DNA from: Nocardioides baculatus
Lineage (GTDB): Bacteria; Actinomycetota; Actinomycetes; Propionibacteriales; Nocardioidaceae
DNA: 64,000 bases
Direction of reading: 5' to 3'
Assembly (NCBI RefSeq): GCF_016735675.1
Contig: NZ_JAERSG010000001.1
Span: 496,001-560,000 of the forward strand
In this document: one piece after another, positions 8,421 to 16,855 of the stretch
Numbering within the stretch: the stretch's first letter is position 1
How the letters are laid out: each line of letters starts with the position of its first letter
Program-made: the position numbers and the translations under genes
Notes under the pieces: model-generated
The model's input: the letters and a program-made list of their open reading frames with translations, nothing else
What the model was told of the DNA's origin: nothing
Database searches by the model: none

Positions 8421-9908
8421 CTAACCCGCGGGTTCCCGACCGACCCGTCCGTCGGCTGCGTCCCAGTCGAGGCCGGGGCGCGGGTCGTGACGTCGTACGT
8501 CGTGCGTCTCGCGGACGAGGGCACGCATCGCTGCGAGGTCGGGCAGGTCGGCGCCGAGGGCACGTGCCTGCACCAGCGCGTTGCCGAGGGCCGCAGCCTC
8601 GCCGGGACCGGCCAGGACGGGTACGCCGAGCGCGTCCGCGGTGAGCTGGCAGAGCAGGTGGTTGTGGGAGCCGCCACCCACGACGTGGACGACCTCGAGG
8701 TCGCGACCGGCCAGCCGAGCGGCGGTCCGCAGGTGGCGGCGGTAGGCGAGCGCGAGGCTGTCGAGGACGCACCGGGTGATCTCGCCGGGGGTCTGCGGGA
8801 GCGGCTCCCCAGCAGCGCGAGCGAGCCCGACGACGCGCTCCGGCATCGGGTCCGTCGCGCTGCCGGGCCCGAGCAGCGAGGGGTGGTTGATGTCCACGAC
8901 GGTGCGCAGTGGCGCGGCGGTGCTGGCGCCGGCGAGCAGGGACGCGAGGTCGGTCGCCGGGGTGCCGCGGTCCTGCCAGGCCCGTAGGCACTCCGAGAGC
9001 ACCCAGAGACCCATCACGTTCTTGAGGAAGCGGACGGTCCCGTCGACCCCACCCTCGTTGGTGAAGTCGGCGCGGCGAGCGTCCTCGGTCAGCACGGGGC
9101 CGTCGAGCTCGAGTCCGACGAGCGACCATGTCCCGGAGGAGATGTAGCCGAAGGACGATCCGGACTCGGCGGGGACGGCCACCACGGCGGAGGCGGTGTC
9201 GTGCGACCCGACTGCGACGACGGGTACCTCCGGAGCCAGCCCGAGGTCGGCGGCGACCTCCGGCCGTAGCGGACCCACCACGCTCCCTGCGTCACGCAGC
9301 GGCGGGAGGATCGACCACGGCAGCTCGAGCCGCCGCGCCAGGTCGCTCGACCACTCGCCGGTCGTCACGTCGAGCAGACCGGTGGTGGAGGCGTTGGTGC
9401 GCTCGGCTCCGATCTCGCCGGTCAGCCAGTAGCCGAGCAGGTCGGGCAGCAGGAGCAGCGTGTGGGCGGACTCGAGAGCCGCGGTGCCGCGGGCGGCGAC
9501 GAGCTGGAAGACGGTGGTGAACGGCAGCTGCTGCAGGCCGTTGACGGCGTACTGCTCCTGCACGTCCACCGTCTTCGCCACCACCTCGGGGACGTCACGT
9601 GTGCGCGGGTCACGGTGGCTGTGGGGGTTGCCGAGCAGCTCGCCGTCGCGGTCCAACAGGCCGTAGTCGACGGCCCACGAGTCGATCCCGATGCCGTCCA
9701 ACTGGCCGGTGCGCGCGACCTCGGCGATGCCCGAGAGCACCTCGCGGTGGATGCCGAGGACGTCCCAGAACAGCGAGCCACCCACAGGCACACCGCCGTT
9801 GGGGAACCGGTGCACCTCCTTCAGGGAGAGGTGCCCAGGTCCCACGCGCGCGGCCATGACGCGACCGCTGGTCGCCCCGAGGTCGACGGCCGCGACGCGC
9901 AGGGTCAT
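8421..9908 (-). CDS. rhaB: L-rhamnulose kinase (FGGY family)
   Basis: Phosphorylates L-rhamnulose to L-rhamnulose-1-phosphate. 495 aa, usual for RhaB. The FGGY/ASKHA fold shows AAVDLGATSGRVMAA (phosphate-1 loop, residues about 5-19), GIDSWAVDYGLLD, VAVGSHDTASAVVAVP, and the C-terminal phosphate-2/adenosine region VVGGGSHNHLLCQL. ATG 9908 overlaps the rhaEW stop by ATGA. Context between the aldolase and lut genes supports rhamnulose over xylulose or glycerol as substrate. Confidence 0.93.
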   Translation of the reverse strand: MTLRVAAVDLGATSGRVMAARVGPGHLSLKEVHRFPNGGVPVGGSLFWDVLGIHREVLSGIAEVARTGQLDGIGIDSWAVDYGLLDRDGELLGNPHSHRDPRTRDVPEVVAKTVDVQEQYAVNGLQQLPFTTVFQLVAARGTAALESAHTLLLLPDLLGYWLTGEIGAERTNASTTGLLDVTTGEWSSDLARRLELPWSILPPLRDAGSVVGPLRPEVAADLGLAPEVPVVAVGSHDTASAVVAVPAESGSSFGYISSGTWSLVGLELDGPVLTEDARRADFTNEGGVDGTVRFLKNVMGLWVLSECLRAWQDRGTPATDLASLLAGASTAAPLRTVVDINHPSLLGPGSATDPMPERVVGLARAAGEPLPQTPGEITRCVLDSLALAYRRHLRTAARLAGRDLEVVHVVGGGSHNHLLCQLTADALGVPVLAGPGEAAALGNALVQARALGADLPDLAAMRALVRETHDVRRHDPRPGLDWDAADGRVGREPAG

Positions 9909-11947
9909 CGCAGGAAGGCGGCGGCCACGCCGGCGTCGACGGGGATGTGCAGGCCGGTCGTGTGGCTGAGCTCGTCGGAACAGAGGACGAAGACGGCGTT
10001 GGCGATGTTGTCCGGCAGCACTTCGCGCTTGAGGATCGTGCGCTGGGCGTAGAACTTGCCGAGGTCCTGCTCCTCCACGCCGTAGACCGCGGCGCGGTTC
10101 GCTCCCCACCCGGAGGCGAAGATGCCGGAGCCCTGCACGACGCCGTCGGGGTTGACGCCGTTGACCTTGATGCCGTGCTCGCCGAGCTCGGCGGCCAGCA
10201 GCCGCACCTGGTGGGCCTGGTCGGCCTTGGCGGCGCCGTAGGCGACGTTGTTGGGGCCGGCGAAGATGGAGTTCTTCGAGGAGATGTAGACGATGTCGCC
10301 ACCGATCCCCTGGTCGATCATCGCCTTCGCCGCCGCCTGCGCGACCAGGAACGAGCCCTTGGCCATCACGTCGTGCTGGAGGTCCCAGTCCTTCTCGGTG
10401 GTGTCGAGCAGCGAGCGAGACAGCGACAGGCCGGCGTTGTTGACCACGAGGTCGACGCCACCGAAGGCGAGGACGGTCGCGTCCACCGCGGCCTGCACGG
10501 CGGCCGCGTCGGAGACGTCGACCTGCACGCCCACCGCGACGTCGCTCGATCCGATCCCGGCCGCTGCGGACTGTGCCTTCTCCAGCGACAGGTCGGCGAT
10601 GACGACGCACGCGCCCTCGGACGCGAGCTTCTTCGCCGTGGCGAGGCCGATGCCCGAGGCGGCGCCGGTGACCAGCGCGACCCGGGACGCGAGCGGCTTC
10701 GGCTTCGGCATCCGCTGGAGCTTGGCCTCCTCGAGCGCCCAGTACTCGATCCGGAACTTCTCCGACTCGTCGATCGGGGCGTACGTCGACAGGCCCTCCG
10801 CGCCGCGCATCACGTTGATCGCGTTGACGTAGAACTCGCCGGCGACGCGGGCGGTCTGCTTGTCCTTGCCGTAGCTGAACATCCCGACGCCGGGCACCAG
10901 GATGATCAGCGGGTCGGCACCGCGCATCGCCGGGCTGTCCTGGGAGGCGTTGCGGTCGTAGTACGCCGCGTAGTCGGCGCGGTAGGCCTCGTGCAGCTCG
11001 GCGACGCGCTCACGCACCTTGTCCATCGACGCACCCGGCGCGACGTCGAGCACCATCGGCTTGACCTTGGTCCGCAGGAAGTGGTCGGGGCACGACGTGC
11101 CGAGCTCGGCCAGGCGCGGCATGTTCCTGGAGGCGAGGAAGTCGAGGACGACCCTGTCGTCGGTGAAGTGGCCGACCATGGGGCGGTCCTGCGACGCGAC
11201 GCCGCGCAGCAGCGGCGCCACCTCAGCAGCCCGGGCGCGGCGCCTGGCCGGCGGCAGCGGCTCGTACTTCTTCACGCGGGCACCGAAGGGCAGCTTCTTC
11301 GAGTGCTGCTTGATGTAGCGCTCGGCGGTGCGGATGATCCAGAGCGAGTTCTTCTCCGCCTTGGCGCTCGTGTCGCCCCATGCGGTGATGCCGTGGCCGC
11401 CGAGGATGCAGCCGATCGCCTGCGGGTTGGCCTCCTTGATGGCCGCGATGTCGAGGCCGAGCTGGAAGCCGGGTCGACGCCACGGCACCCACACGACCTT
11501 GTCGCCGAAGGCCTCCTTGGTCAGCTGCTCGCCGTCGGCGGCCGTCGCGATCGCGATCCCGGAGTCGGGGTGGAGGTGGTCGACGTGCGCGGCGTCGACG
11601 AGTCCGTGCATCGCGGTGTCGATCGACGGAGCAGCGCCGCCCTTGCCGTGCAGGCAGTAGTCGAACGCCGCGACCATCTCGTCCTCGCGCTCGACGCCGG
11701 GGTAGACGTCGACCAACGTGCGCATCCGGTCGAGCCGCAGCACCGCCAGGCCTCCCGGCGCCAGGGTGCCGAGGTCGCCGCCGGAGCCCTTGACCCAGAG
11801 CAGCTCGACGTCCTCGCCGGTGACGGGGTCGGTCTCGGTGCCCTTGGCGGAGGTGTTGCCGCCGGCGTAGTTGGTGTTCTTCGGGTCGGCGCCCAGCCGG
11901 TTCGAGCGCTCGACGAGCTCGGCGACGGTGGGGTTGAGGTCACTCAC
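9905..11947 (-). CDS. rhaEW: Bifunctional rhamnulose-1-P aldolase / L-lactaldehyde dehydrogenase
   Basis: 680-aa fusion. The N-terminal class II (AraD/FucA-like) aldolase half (about 1-430) holds metal-site histidines in VDHLHPDSGIA and GCILGGHGITAWG. The C-terminal short-chain dehydrogenase (about 431-680) has the nucleotide motif TGAASGIG, NNAG, and catalytic Tyr/Lys in AYGAAK. The family splits rhamnulose-1-phosphate into DHAP and L-lactaldehyde, and the SDR half oxidises the aldehyde to L-lactate. That product is the substrate of the lutABC products encoded downstream. GTG 11947 follows GAAGGAAC, and the stop overlaps rhaB. Confidence 0.92.
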   Translation of the reverse strand: MSDLNPTVAELVERSNRLGADPKNTNYAGGNTSAKGTETDPVTGEDVELLWVKGSGGDLGTLAPGGLAVLRLDRMRTLVDVYPGVEREDEMVAAFDYCLHGKGGAAPSIDTAMHGLVDAAHVDHLHPDSGIAIATAADGEQLTKEAFGDKVVWVPWRRPGFQLGLDIAAIKEANPQAIGCILGGHGITAWGDTSAKAEKNSLWIIRTAERYIKQHSKKLPFGARVKKYEPLPPARRRARAAEVAPLLRGVASQDRPMVGHFTDDRVVLDFLASRNMPRLAELGTSCPDHFLRTKVKPMVLDVAPGASMDKVRERVAELHEAYRADYAAYYDRNASQDSPAMRGADPLIILVPGVGMFSYGKDKQTARVAGEFYVNAINVMRGAEGLSTYAPIDESEKFRIEYWALEEAKLQRMPKPKPLASRVALVTGAASGIGLATAKKLASEGACVVIADLSLEKAQSAAAGIGSSDVAVGVQVDVSDAAAVQAAVDATVLAFGGVDLVVNNAGLSLSRSLLDTTEKDWDLQHDVMAKGSFLVAQAAAKAMIDQGIGGDIVYISSKNSIFAGPNNVAYGAAKADQAHQVRLLAAELGEHGIKVNGVNPDGVVQGSGIFASGWGANRAAVYGVEEQDLGKFYAQRTILKREVLPDNIANAVFVLCSDELSHTTGLHIPVDAGVAAAFLR

Positions 11948-11980
11948 GGTGAGGGTTCCTTCGTCTTCGGGAGGGGGAGG

Positions 11981-13162
11981 TCAGTTCCAGCCGGCCTGCG
12001 AGCCGCCGACGCGGTCCGCCTCGATCTGCTGCTGGTAGCCGGACGCGAGGTAGGCGCGCATCGGGTCGGCGGGGAGGCCTTGCTCCTCGCGCCACGCCGC
12101 CAGGTCACGGCGTACGTCGGTGTAGAAGGCGTCCATGAAGATCTCGTTGGCGAGGAGCACGTCGCCGTCGCTGCGCGCCTCGTCGAGGGCGTCGGTGTCG
12201 AGGAGCAGCGCCCGGGCCGTCATCTCCTGCACGTTGAGCACGGAGCGGATCTGGCCCGGCACCTTGGCCTCGATGTTGTGGCACTGGTCGAGCATCAGCG
12301 CGACGTCGTTGGGCGTGCCGTCGGCCTTGGCCCCGAAGCCGCCGCCACGGATGACCTCGACCATGATCCGGAACAGCTGGTAGGGGTCGGCCGCTCCGAC
12401 GATCAGGTCGTCGTCGGCGTAGAAGCGGCTGTTGAAGTCGAACGAGCCGAGCTTCCCGAGCCGCAGCAGCTGCGCGACGATGAACTCGATGTTGGTGCCG
12501 GGGGCGTGGTGGCCGGTGTCGAGGCACACCATGGCGCGGTCGCCGAGGGCGGCCACGTGGACGTACGACGTTCCCCAGTCCGGGACGTCCGTGTGGTAGA
12601 ACGCCGGCTCGAAGAACTTGTACTCGAGCACGAGCCGCTGCTCCTCGGAGAGCGCGTCGTAGATCGTGCGGAGGCTCTCGGCCAGGCGGTCCTGGCGCCC
12701 GCGCATGTCGCCCTGCCCGGGGTAGTTGGTGCCTTCGGCGAGCCAGATCTTCAGGTCGCGTGAGCCCGTCTCGTGCATCACGTCGATGCAGGCGAGGTGG
12801 TGGTCGATCGCCTTCTGCCGGATGCGCGCGTCGGTGTGGGTGAGCGCGCCGAGCTTGTAGTCGTCGTCCTGGAAGGTGTTGGAGTTGATGGTGCCGAGCG
12901 CGACGCCCTGCTCCTTGGCGTACGTCGCCAGGGCGGCGAAGTCGTCGACCTGGTCCCACGGGATGTGGAGCGCCACCGTCGGCGCGAGGCCGGTGAAGCG
13001 GTGGACGGCGGCGGCGTCGGCGATCTTCTCCTCGACGGTGCGGGGGGTGCCCGCGGAGCCGAAGACCTTGAAACGGGTGCCGGAGTTGCCATAGGCCCAG
13101 GAGGGCACCTCGATGGCGAGGTCGCCGAGCCGGTCGCTGATGGCGGAGAAGCTGGTGGTCAT
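11981..13162 (-). CDS. rhaI: L-rhamnose isomerase, RhaI type
   Basis: 393-aa TIM-barrel isomerase interconverting L-rhamnose and L-rhamnulose, of the broad-specificity RhaI type rather than enteric RhaA. Metal-site and active-site blocks are visible: LEYKFFEPAFYHTD, VCLDTGHHAPGTN and FDFNSRFYADDDLI. NSNTFQDDDYKLG lies in the substrate-facing part of the barrel. It overlaps rhaM by ATGA and precedes rhaEW by 33 bp. Confidence 0.92.
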   Translation of the reverse strand: MTTSFSAISDRLGDLAIEVPSWAYGNSGTRFKVFGSAGTPRTVEEKIADAAAVHRFTGLAPTVALHIPWDQVDDFAALATYAKEQGVALGTINSNTFQDDDYKLGALTHTDARIRQKAIDHHLACIDVMHETGSRDLKIWLAEGTNYPGQGDMRGRQDRLAESLRTIYDALSEEQRLVLEYKFFEPAFYHTDVPDWGTSYVHVAALGDRAMVCLDTGHHAPGTNIEFIVAQLLRLGKLGSFDFNSRFYADDDLIVGAADPYQLFRIMVEVIRGGGFGAKADGTPNDVALMLDQCHNIEAKVPGQIRSVLNVQEMTARALLLDTDALDEARSDGDVLLANEIFMDAFYTDVRRDLAAWREEQGLPADPMRAYLASGYQQQIEADRVGGSQAGWN

Positions 13163-13545
13163 GACGGGTCCTGGCCTGTGGGAGCGGGAGGGTCTGTGTG
13201 CGGTGCGGGGTCGAGCGCAGCGAGCTGGTCCTCGAGGTGGAAGACCTCGTCCAGCTGCCGGAAGCCCTGGTCGGGCGGCAGGTCGAGCTCCTCGAAGAAC
13301 TCGGCCATCTCCGCCTGCCAGCGGGCGTTGACGTCGGTGCGGGCCATCCCGGCCTGTGCGGCGGCCAGGTCGTCGGTCACGAGGTAGCCGACCAGGAGGC
13401 CGTCGTCTCGCAGGAAGAGGGAGTAGTCGTGCCAGCCGGTGTCATGGAGGGCGCGGAGCATCTCGGGCCACACGCTCGCGTGGCGCTCGGCGTACTCGGC
13501 CATCCGGTCCTGGCGGACCTGCAGGGTGAAGCAGACGCGGGGCAT
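13159..13545 (-). CDS. rhaM: L-rhamnose mutarotase
   Basis: Interconverts the alpha and beta anomers of L-rhamnose so that the isomerase can use the imported sugar. The first about 105 residues form the family's ferredoxin-like fold, with MPRVCFTLQVRQDRMAEYAE and WPEMLRALHDTGWHDYSLF. The His and Tyr there match the family active site. A Pro/Asp-rich tail of about 20 residues is extra. Total 128 aa. ATG 13545 follows GAGGAGAG. The gene heads the catabolic part of the chain, 93 bp after rhaS. Confidence 0.92.
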   Translation of the reverse strand: MPRVCFTLQVRQDRMAEYAERHASVWPEMLRALHDTGWHDYSLFLRDDGLLVGYLVTDDLAAAQAGMARTDVNARWQAEMAEFFEELDLPPDQGFRQLDEVFHLEDQLAALDPAPHTDPPAPTGQDPS

Positions 13546-13572
13546 CGCACTCTCCTCGCTGGTCGGTGGTGT

Positions 13573-13613
13573 TCCCGGGGCCGGCGACCGGCTGGGGGCC
13601 GACGGCCCCGGGA
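13573..13613 (-). terminator. GC-rich hairpin between rhaS and rhaM
   Basis: Perfect 11-bp stem TCCCGGGGCCG / CGGCCCCGGGA around a 19-nt loop. No U-tract follows, so it is more likely a partial terminator or mRNA stabiliser. It would give more binding protein than enzyme from one transcript. Confidence 0.55.
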
Positions 13614-13638
13614 GCTGGGGGTGCGGTGCGGTGTCGAC

Positions 13639-14694
13639 TCAGAAGTCGAAGTCGCCGATGTTGTCTGCGTTGAAGGTGAACGGCTCACCCAGGAGCACGG
13701 TGCCGTCGGCACCGACCTCGAACTCGCCGAGCTCGCCGGCCTCGAAGGAGTCGCCCTCCTCGCCGGAGATGCTGCCGTCGACCAGCGCCGCGGCGGCGTA
13801 CGTGGCCAGGTAGCCCAGGTCGCCCGGGTTCCAGAGGGCGAACGAGCCGACGGTGCCGTCCTCGACGAACTCACGCATCTGGTTCGGGGTTCCGAGACCG
13901 GTCAGCGCGACCTTGCCCTTGTACTCCGAGTCCGACAGGTAACGAGCAGCAGCAGCGATACCGACCGTCGTGGGCGAGATGATGCCCTTCAGGTCCGGGT
14001 GGTTCTGCAGCAGCGCCTCGGTCTGGTCGAACGACTTCTGGTCGTCGTCGTCGCCGTAGACGGTGTCGACCAGCTCGATGTCGGCGTAGTCCGGGTTCGA
14101 GGCCAGCTCCTCCTCCATCGTGGCGATCCACGCGTTCTGGTTCGTCGCGTTGGCCGACGCCGACAGGATGGCGATCTCGCCCGAGCCGCCGATCTCCTCG
14201 CTGATCAGCTCCAGCTGCTTGGTCGCAATGCCCTCGGCAGTGGCCTGGTTGATGAACAGGTCACGGCAGTCCGGGTTGGTGTCGGCGTCGAAGGTCACGA
14301 CCTTCACGTCCGCGCTGCGGGCCTCGTCGATCGCGTCGCACAGGGCGTCGGGGTCGTTGGCCGAGATGATTAGCGCGCTCTTGCCCTGCTGGGCGACGGT
14401 GTTGATGTAGGACACCTGGGCGTCGGGGCTGCCGGTCTCCGGACCGACCTCCTCGAACTCCGCGTCCAGCTCACCCGCAGCCTTCTCCGCACCCTTGGTC
14501 GAGGTGTCGAAGTACGCGTTGCCCAGGTTCTTCGGGAGCATCGTGATGGACAGGTCACCACCGCCGCTGCCACCGCTGCCGCCATCGGCCGAACCACCGT
14601 CACCGCCGTCGTCGCTGCCGCATCCGGCAAAGGCGAAGGTCGCGGTGAGGAGGAGCGCGGCCAGAGCCGTGGGCTTCCTGGTGTGGAACTTCAT
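13639..14694 (-). CDS. rhaS: Rhamnose ABC transporter, substrate-binding lipoprotein
   Basis: Extracytoplasmic sugar-binding lipoprotein of 351 aa (periplasmic-binding-protein type 1 fold, ribose/rhamnose class). The signal peptide ends at the lipobox FAGC (Cys about residue 25), followed by a Gly/Asp/Ser-rich linker. Ligand-fold landmarks include IISANDPDALCDAIDEA, VVTFDADTNPDCR and GIISPTTVGIAAAARY. ATG 14694 overlaps the permease stop by ATGA. The name follows the rhizobial rhaSTPQ importer; it is not the AraC-type RhaS of enterics. Confidence 0.88.
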   Translation of the reverse strand: MKFHTRKPTALAALLLTATFAFAGCGSDDGGDGGSADGGSGGSGGGDLSITMLPKNLGNAYFDTSTKGAEKAAGELDAEFEEVGPETGSPDAQVSYINTVAQQGKSALIISANDPDALCDAIDEARSADVKVVTFDADTNPDCRDLFINQATAEGIATKQLELISEEIGGSGEIAILSASANATNQNAWIATMEEELASNPDYADIELVDTVYGDDDDQKSFDQTEALLQNHPDLKGIISPTTVGIAAAARYLSDSEYKGKVALTGLGTPNQMREFVEDGTVGSFALWNPGDLGYLATYAAAALVDGSISGEEGDSFEAGELGEFEVGADGTVLLGEPFTFNADNIGDFDF

Positions 14695-15785
14695 GAGTCA
14701 CTGCCTCTCGTTGTGACGCCGGCGGATGCCGCGTTCTCTGGGGGTTGGGACTCCCGAGGAGCCGCCGGTGTCGCCTTGCGCGGGAGCCTCGACGAGGCTG
14801 CGGCAAGGACGTTGGGGAGGATCACCGAGGCCACGAGGAGCAGGCCGACGATGATGTTGGTGACGTTGACCGTCACGCTCTCCAGGCGCAGCGCGCTGGA
14901 GATGACGCCGATCAGCACGACCCCGGCGAGGACGCCGTGGAGCCGGCCGCGGCCGCCGAAGATCGAGACGCCGCCGAGGAGCACCGCCGCGATCACCTGG
15001 AGCTCGTAGCCGGTGGCGTTGTCGCCGCGGGCGGAGCCGAACCGCAGGGTGAAGTAGATGCCGGCGAGCGCCGAGACGACGCCGGAGAGCAGGAACAGCA
15101 CCATCTTGGTGCGGGCCACGTCGACGCCGGTGAAGTGCGCCGCCTCGTCGTTGAGGCCGATGTCGTAGACACCGCGGCCGAAGGTCGAGAAGTGCAGCAG
15201 CACCACGAAGCCGACCGCGAGGACCCCGAAGGGGATCATGACGAGCGGGATCCTGGTCTCGCCGATCGTCCCGGTGGCGAGGTCTGACCACTTCTCGGTG
15301 AAGTCGGTGATCGCCTTGGTGCCGAGCAGCCCGACCGCGATGCCGCGGAAGAGGGCGAGGGTGCCGATCGTGACCGCGAGCGACGGCAGGCCGACGTACG
15401 CGATGAGGAAGCCGTTGAGGGCACCGCAGGCCAGGCCGGCCAGCAGGGCGAGCAGCGCGGCGGCCGGGACGGACATCCCGCCCTCGTGCAGCACGCCAAG
15501 CAGCACGCTGCTCAGGCCCATGATGCTGGCGACCGACAGGTCGATCTCGCCGGTGATGATCACCAGCGTCATCGGAAGGGCGATCAGCAGGATCGGCGCG
15601 ATGTCCTGGAGCAGGAACTTGATGGTCAGCGGGCCGTCGAAGTTGGGCACGTTGGCGATTGAGTAGAGGATCACCGCCGCGGTCAGGGCGATGACGGCCA
15701 TCTCGCGGGTGAGGAGCAGTCGCTGCCACAGGGGCGCGGAGTACGCCGCGTAGGTGCGGGTCGGTGCCTGCGTCGTGGTGCTCAT
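14691..15785 (-). CDS. rhaQ: Rhamnose ABC transporter permease 2
   Basis: 364-aa integral membrane permease of the ribose/rhamnose (BPD_transp_2) class with about ten hydrophobic segments. Family blocks include VIITGEIDLSVASIMGLSSV, GLPSLAVTIGTLALFRGIAV and the coupling region AAVLLGGVSIFGGRGRL. It is ATGA-coupled to its neighbours on both sides. The C-terminal tail is Pro/Arg-rich and cytoplasmic. Confidence 0.88.
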   Translation of the reverse strand: MSTTTQAPTRTYAAYSAPLWQRLLLTREMAVIALTAAVILYSIANVPNFDGPLTIKFLLQDIAPILLIALPMTLVIITGEIDLSVASIMGLSSVLLGVLHEGGMSVPAAALLALLAGLACGALNGFLIAYVGLPSLAVTIGTLALFRGIAVGLLGTKAITDFTEKWSDLATGTIGETRIPLVMIPFGVLAVGFVVLLHFSTFGRGVYDIGLNDEAAHFTGVDVARTKMVLFLLSGVVSALAGIYFTLRFGSARGDNATGYELQVIAAVLLGGVSIFGGRGRLHGVLAGVVLIGVISSALRLESVTVNVTNIIVGLLLVASVILPNVLAAASSRLPRKATPAAPRESQPPENAASAGVTTRGSDS

Positions 15786-16855
15786 GACCTGTCCCTCGAT
15801 TCGGCGAGCTTGCGGGCCTGTCTGGTGGCGAGGACCCGGTCGAGGACGATCGCGCCGAGGATCAGGGCGCCGACGACGGCGCGCTGCCAGAAGTCCTCGA
15901 TGCCCAGGCTCGGGAGCGCCCGGTTGATGGTGACGAGCAGGAAGGCCCCGATGGCCGCCCCCCACACGGTGCCGCTGCCGCCGAAGATCGCGATCCCGCC
16001 GATGACCGCCGCCGCGACGGCCTGCAGCTCGATGCCGCTGCCGACGCCGGAGCTCACCGTGCCGTAGCGGGCGGTGTAGAGCGCACCGGCGAGTCCCGCC
16101 AGCGCGCCGCTCAGGACGAACGCGGCGAGCAGCCGCCGGCGTACGGGCAGGCCGTAGAGCACGGCCGCGTCCGGGTCGGAGCCGATCGCGTAGAGCTCGC
16201 GGCCTCCGCGGGCGGTGTGGAGGTAGTAGCCGACCACGGCCAGGACCACCACGGCGACGATGGTCAGCATCGGAACACCGAGCACCGAGCGGGTGCCGAG
16301 ACGGAGGAACTCGCGCGGCAGGTCGCCGGCGTTGATCCGGTCGCTGCCTGCCCAGGTGAGCATGATGCCGCGGTAGATGTAGAGCGTGCCGAGGGTGATC
16401 ACGAGGGCCGGGACCTTGCCGTAGGCCACGAGGATCCCGTTGACCAGACCGAGGACCGCACCGAGGAGGAGGCACGCGGCGATCACCGCGACGATGGGCA
16501 GCCCTGGGTGGTCGACGAAGAGCCGGCCGGTGAGGTAGGCGGTCAGCGCCATCACCGAGCCGACCGACAGGTCGACGTTGCGGGTGATGATCACGACGCC
16601 CTGGCCGACGGCGAGCAGCACGAGGATCGACGGGTTGAGCAGGAAGTTGCGCCAGCCGTCGGAGCTGAAGAGGAAGCTGTTGTTCTTCGTCGTCGCGAGC
16701 ACGACGACCGCCACGAGGACGAGGAAGATCGACAGCTCGCGCGAGCGGAGCACGGTGGTCAGCGCGCGACGGGTCGGGGACATCCGGCTCGGCTGGACGA
16801 GAAGGGCCTCGCCGGTGCTGACCTCGGCGTGGGGGGTCTGGGTGGGGGTGGTCAT
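15782..16855 (-). CDS. rhaP: Rhamnose ABC transporter permease 1
   Basis: 357-aa inner-membrane permease, paralogous to the next gene. Blocks: VVIITRNVDLSVGSVMALTA, GKVPALVITLGTLYIYRGIM and AAVIGGIAIFGGSGTVWGA. A soluble N-terminus of about 30 residues precedes the first membrane helix. ATG 16855 overlaps the ATPase stop and its own stop overlaps permease 2. The two permeases would form a heterodimer. Confidence 0.88.
   Translation of the reverse strand: MTTPTQTPHAEVSTGEALLVQPSRMSPTRRALTTVLRSRELSIFLVLVAVVVLATTKNNSFLFSSDGWRNFLLNPSILVLLAVGQGVVIITRNVDLSVGSVMALTAYLTGRLFVDHPGLPIVAVIAACLLLGAVLGLVNGILVAYGKVPALVITLGTLYIYRGIMLTWAGSDRINAGDLPREFLRLGTRSVLGVPMLTIVAVVVLAVVGYYLHTARGGRELYAIGSDPDAAVLYGLPVRRRLLAAFVLSGALAGLAGALYTARYGTVSSGVGSGIELQAVAAAVIGGIAIFGGSGTVWGAAIGAFLLVTINRALPSLGIEDFWQRAVVGALILGAIVLDRVLATRQARKLAESRDRS

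Noticed and set aside
9947..12763. Plus-strand frame of 938 codons
   Set aside because: Composition is Arg/Gly/Val/Asp-rich with no domain, and it lies antisense to rhaEW and rhaI, which have full catalytic motifs.
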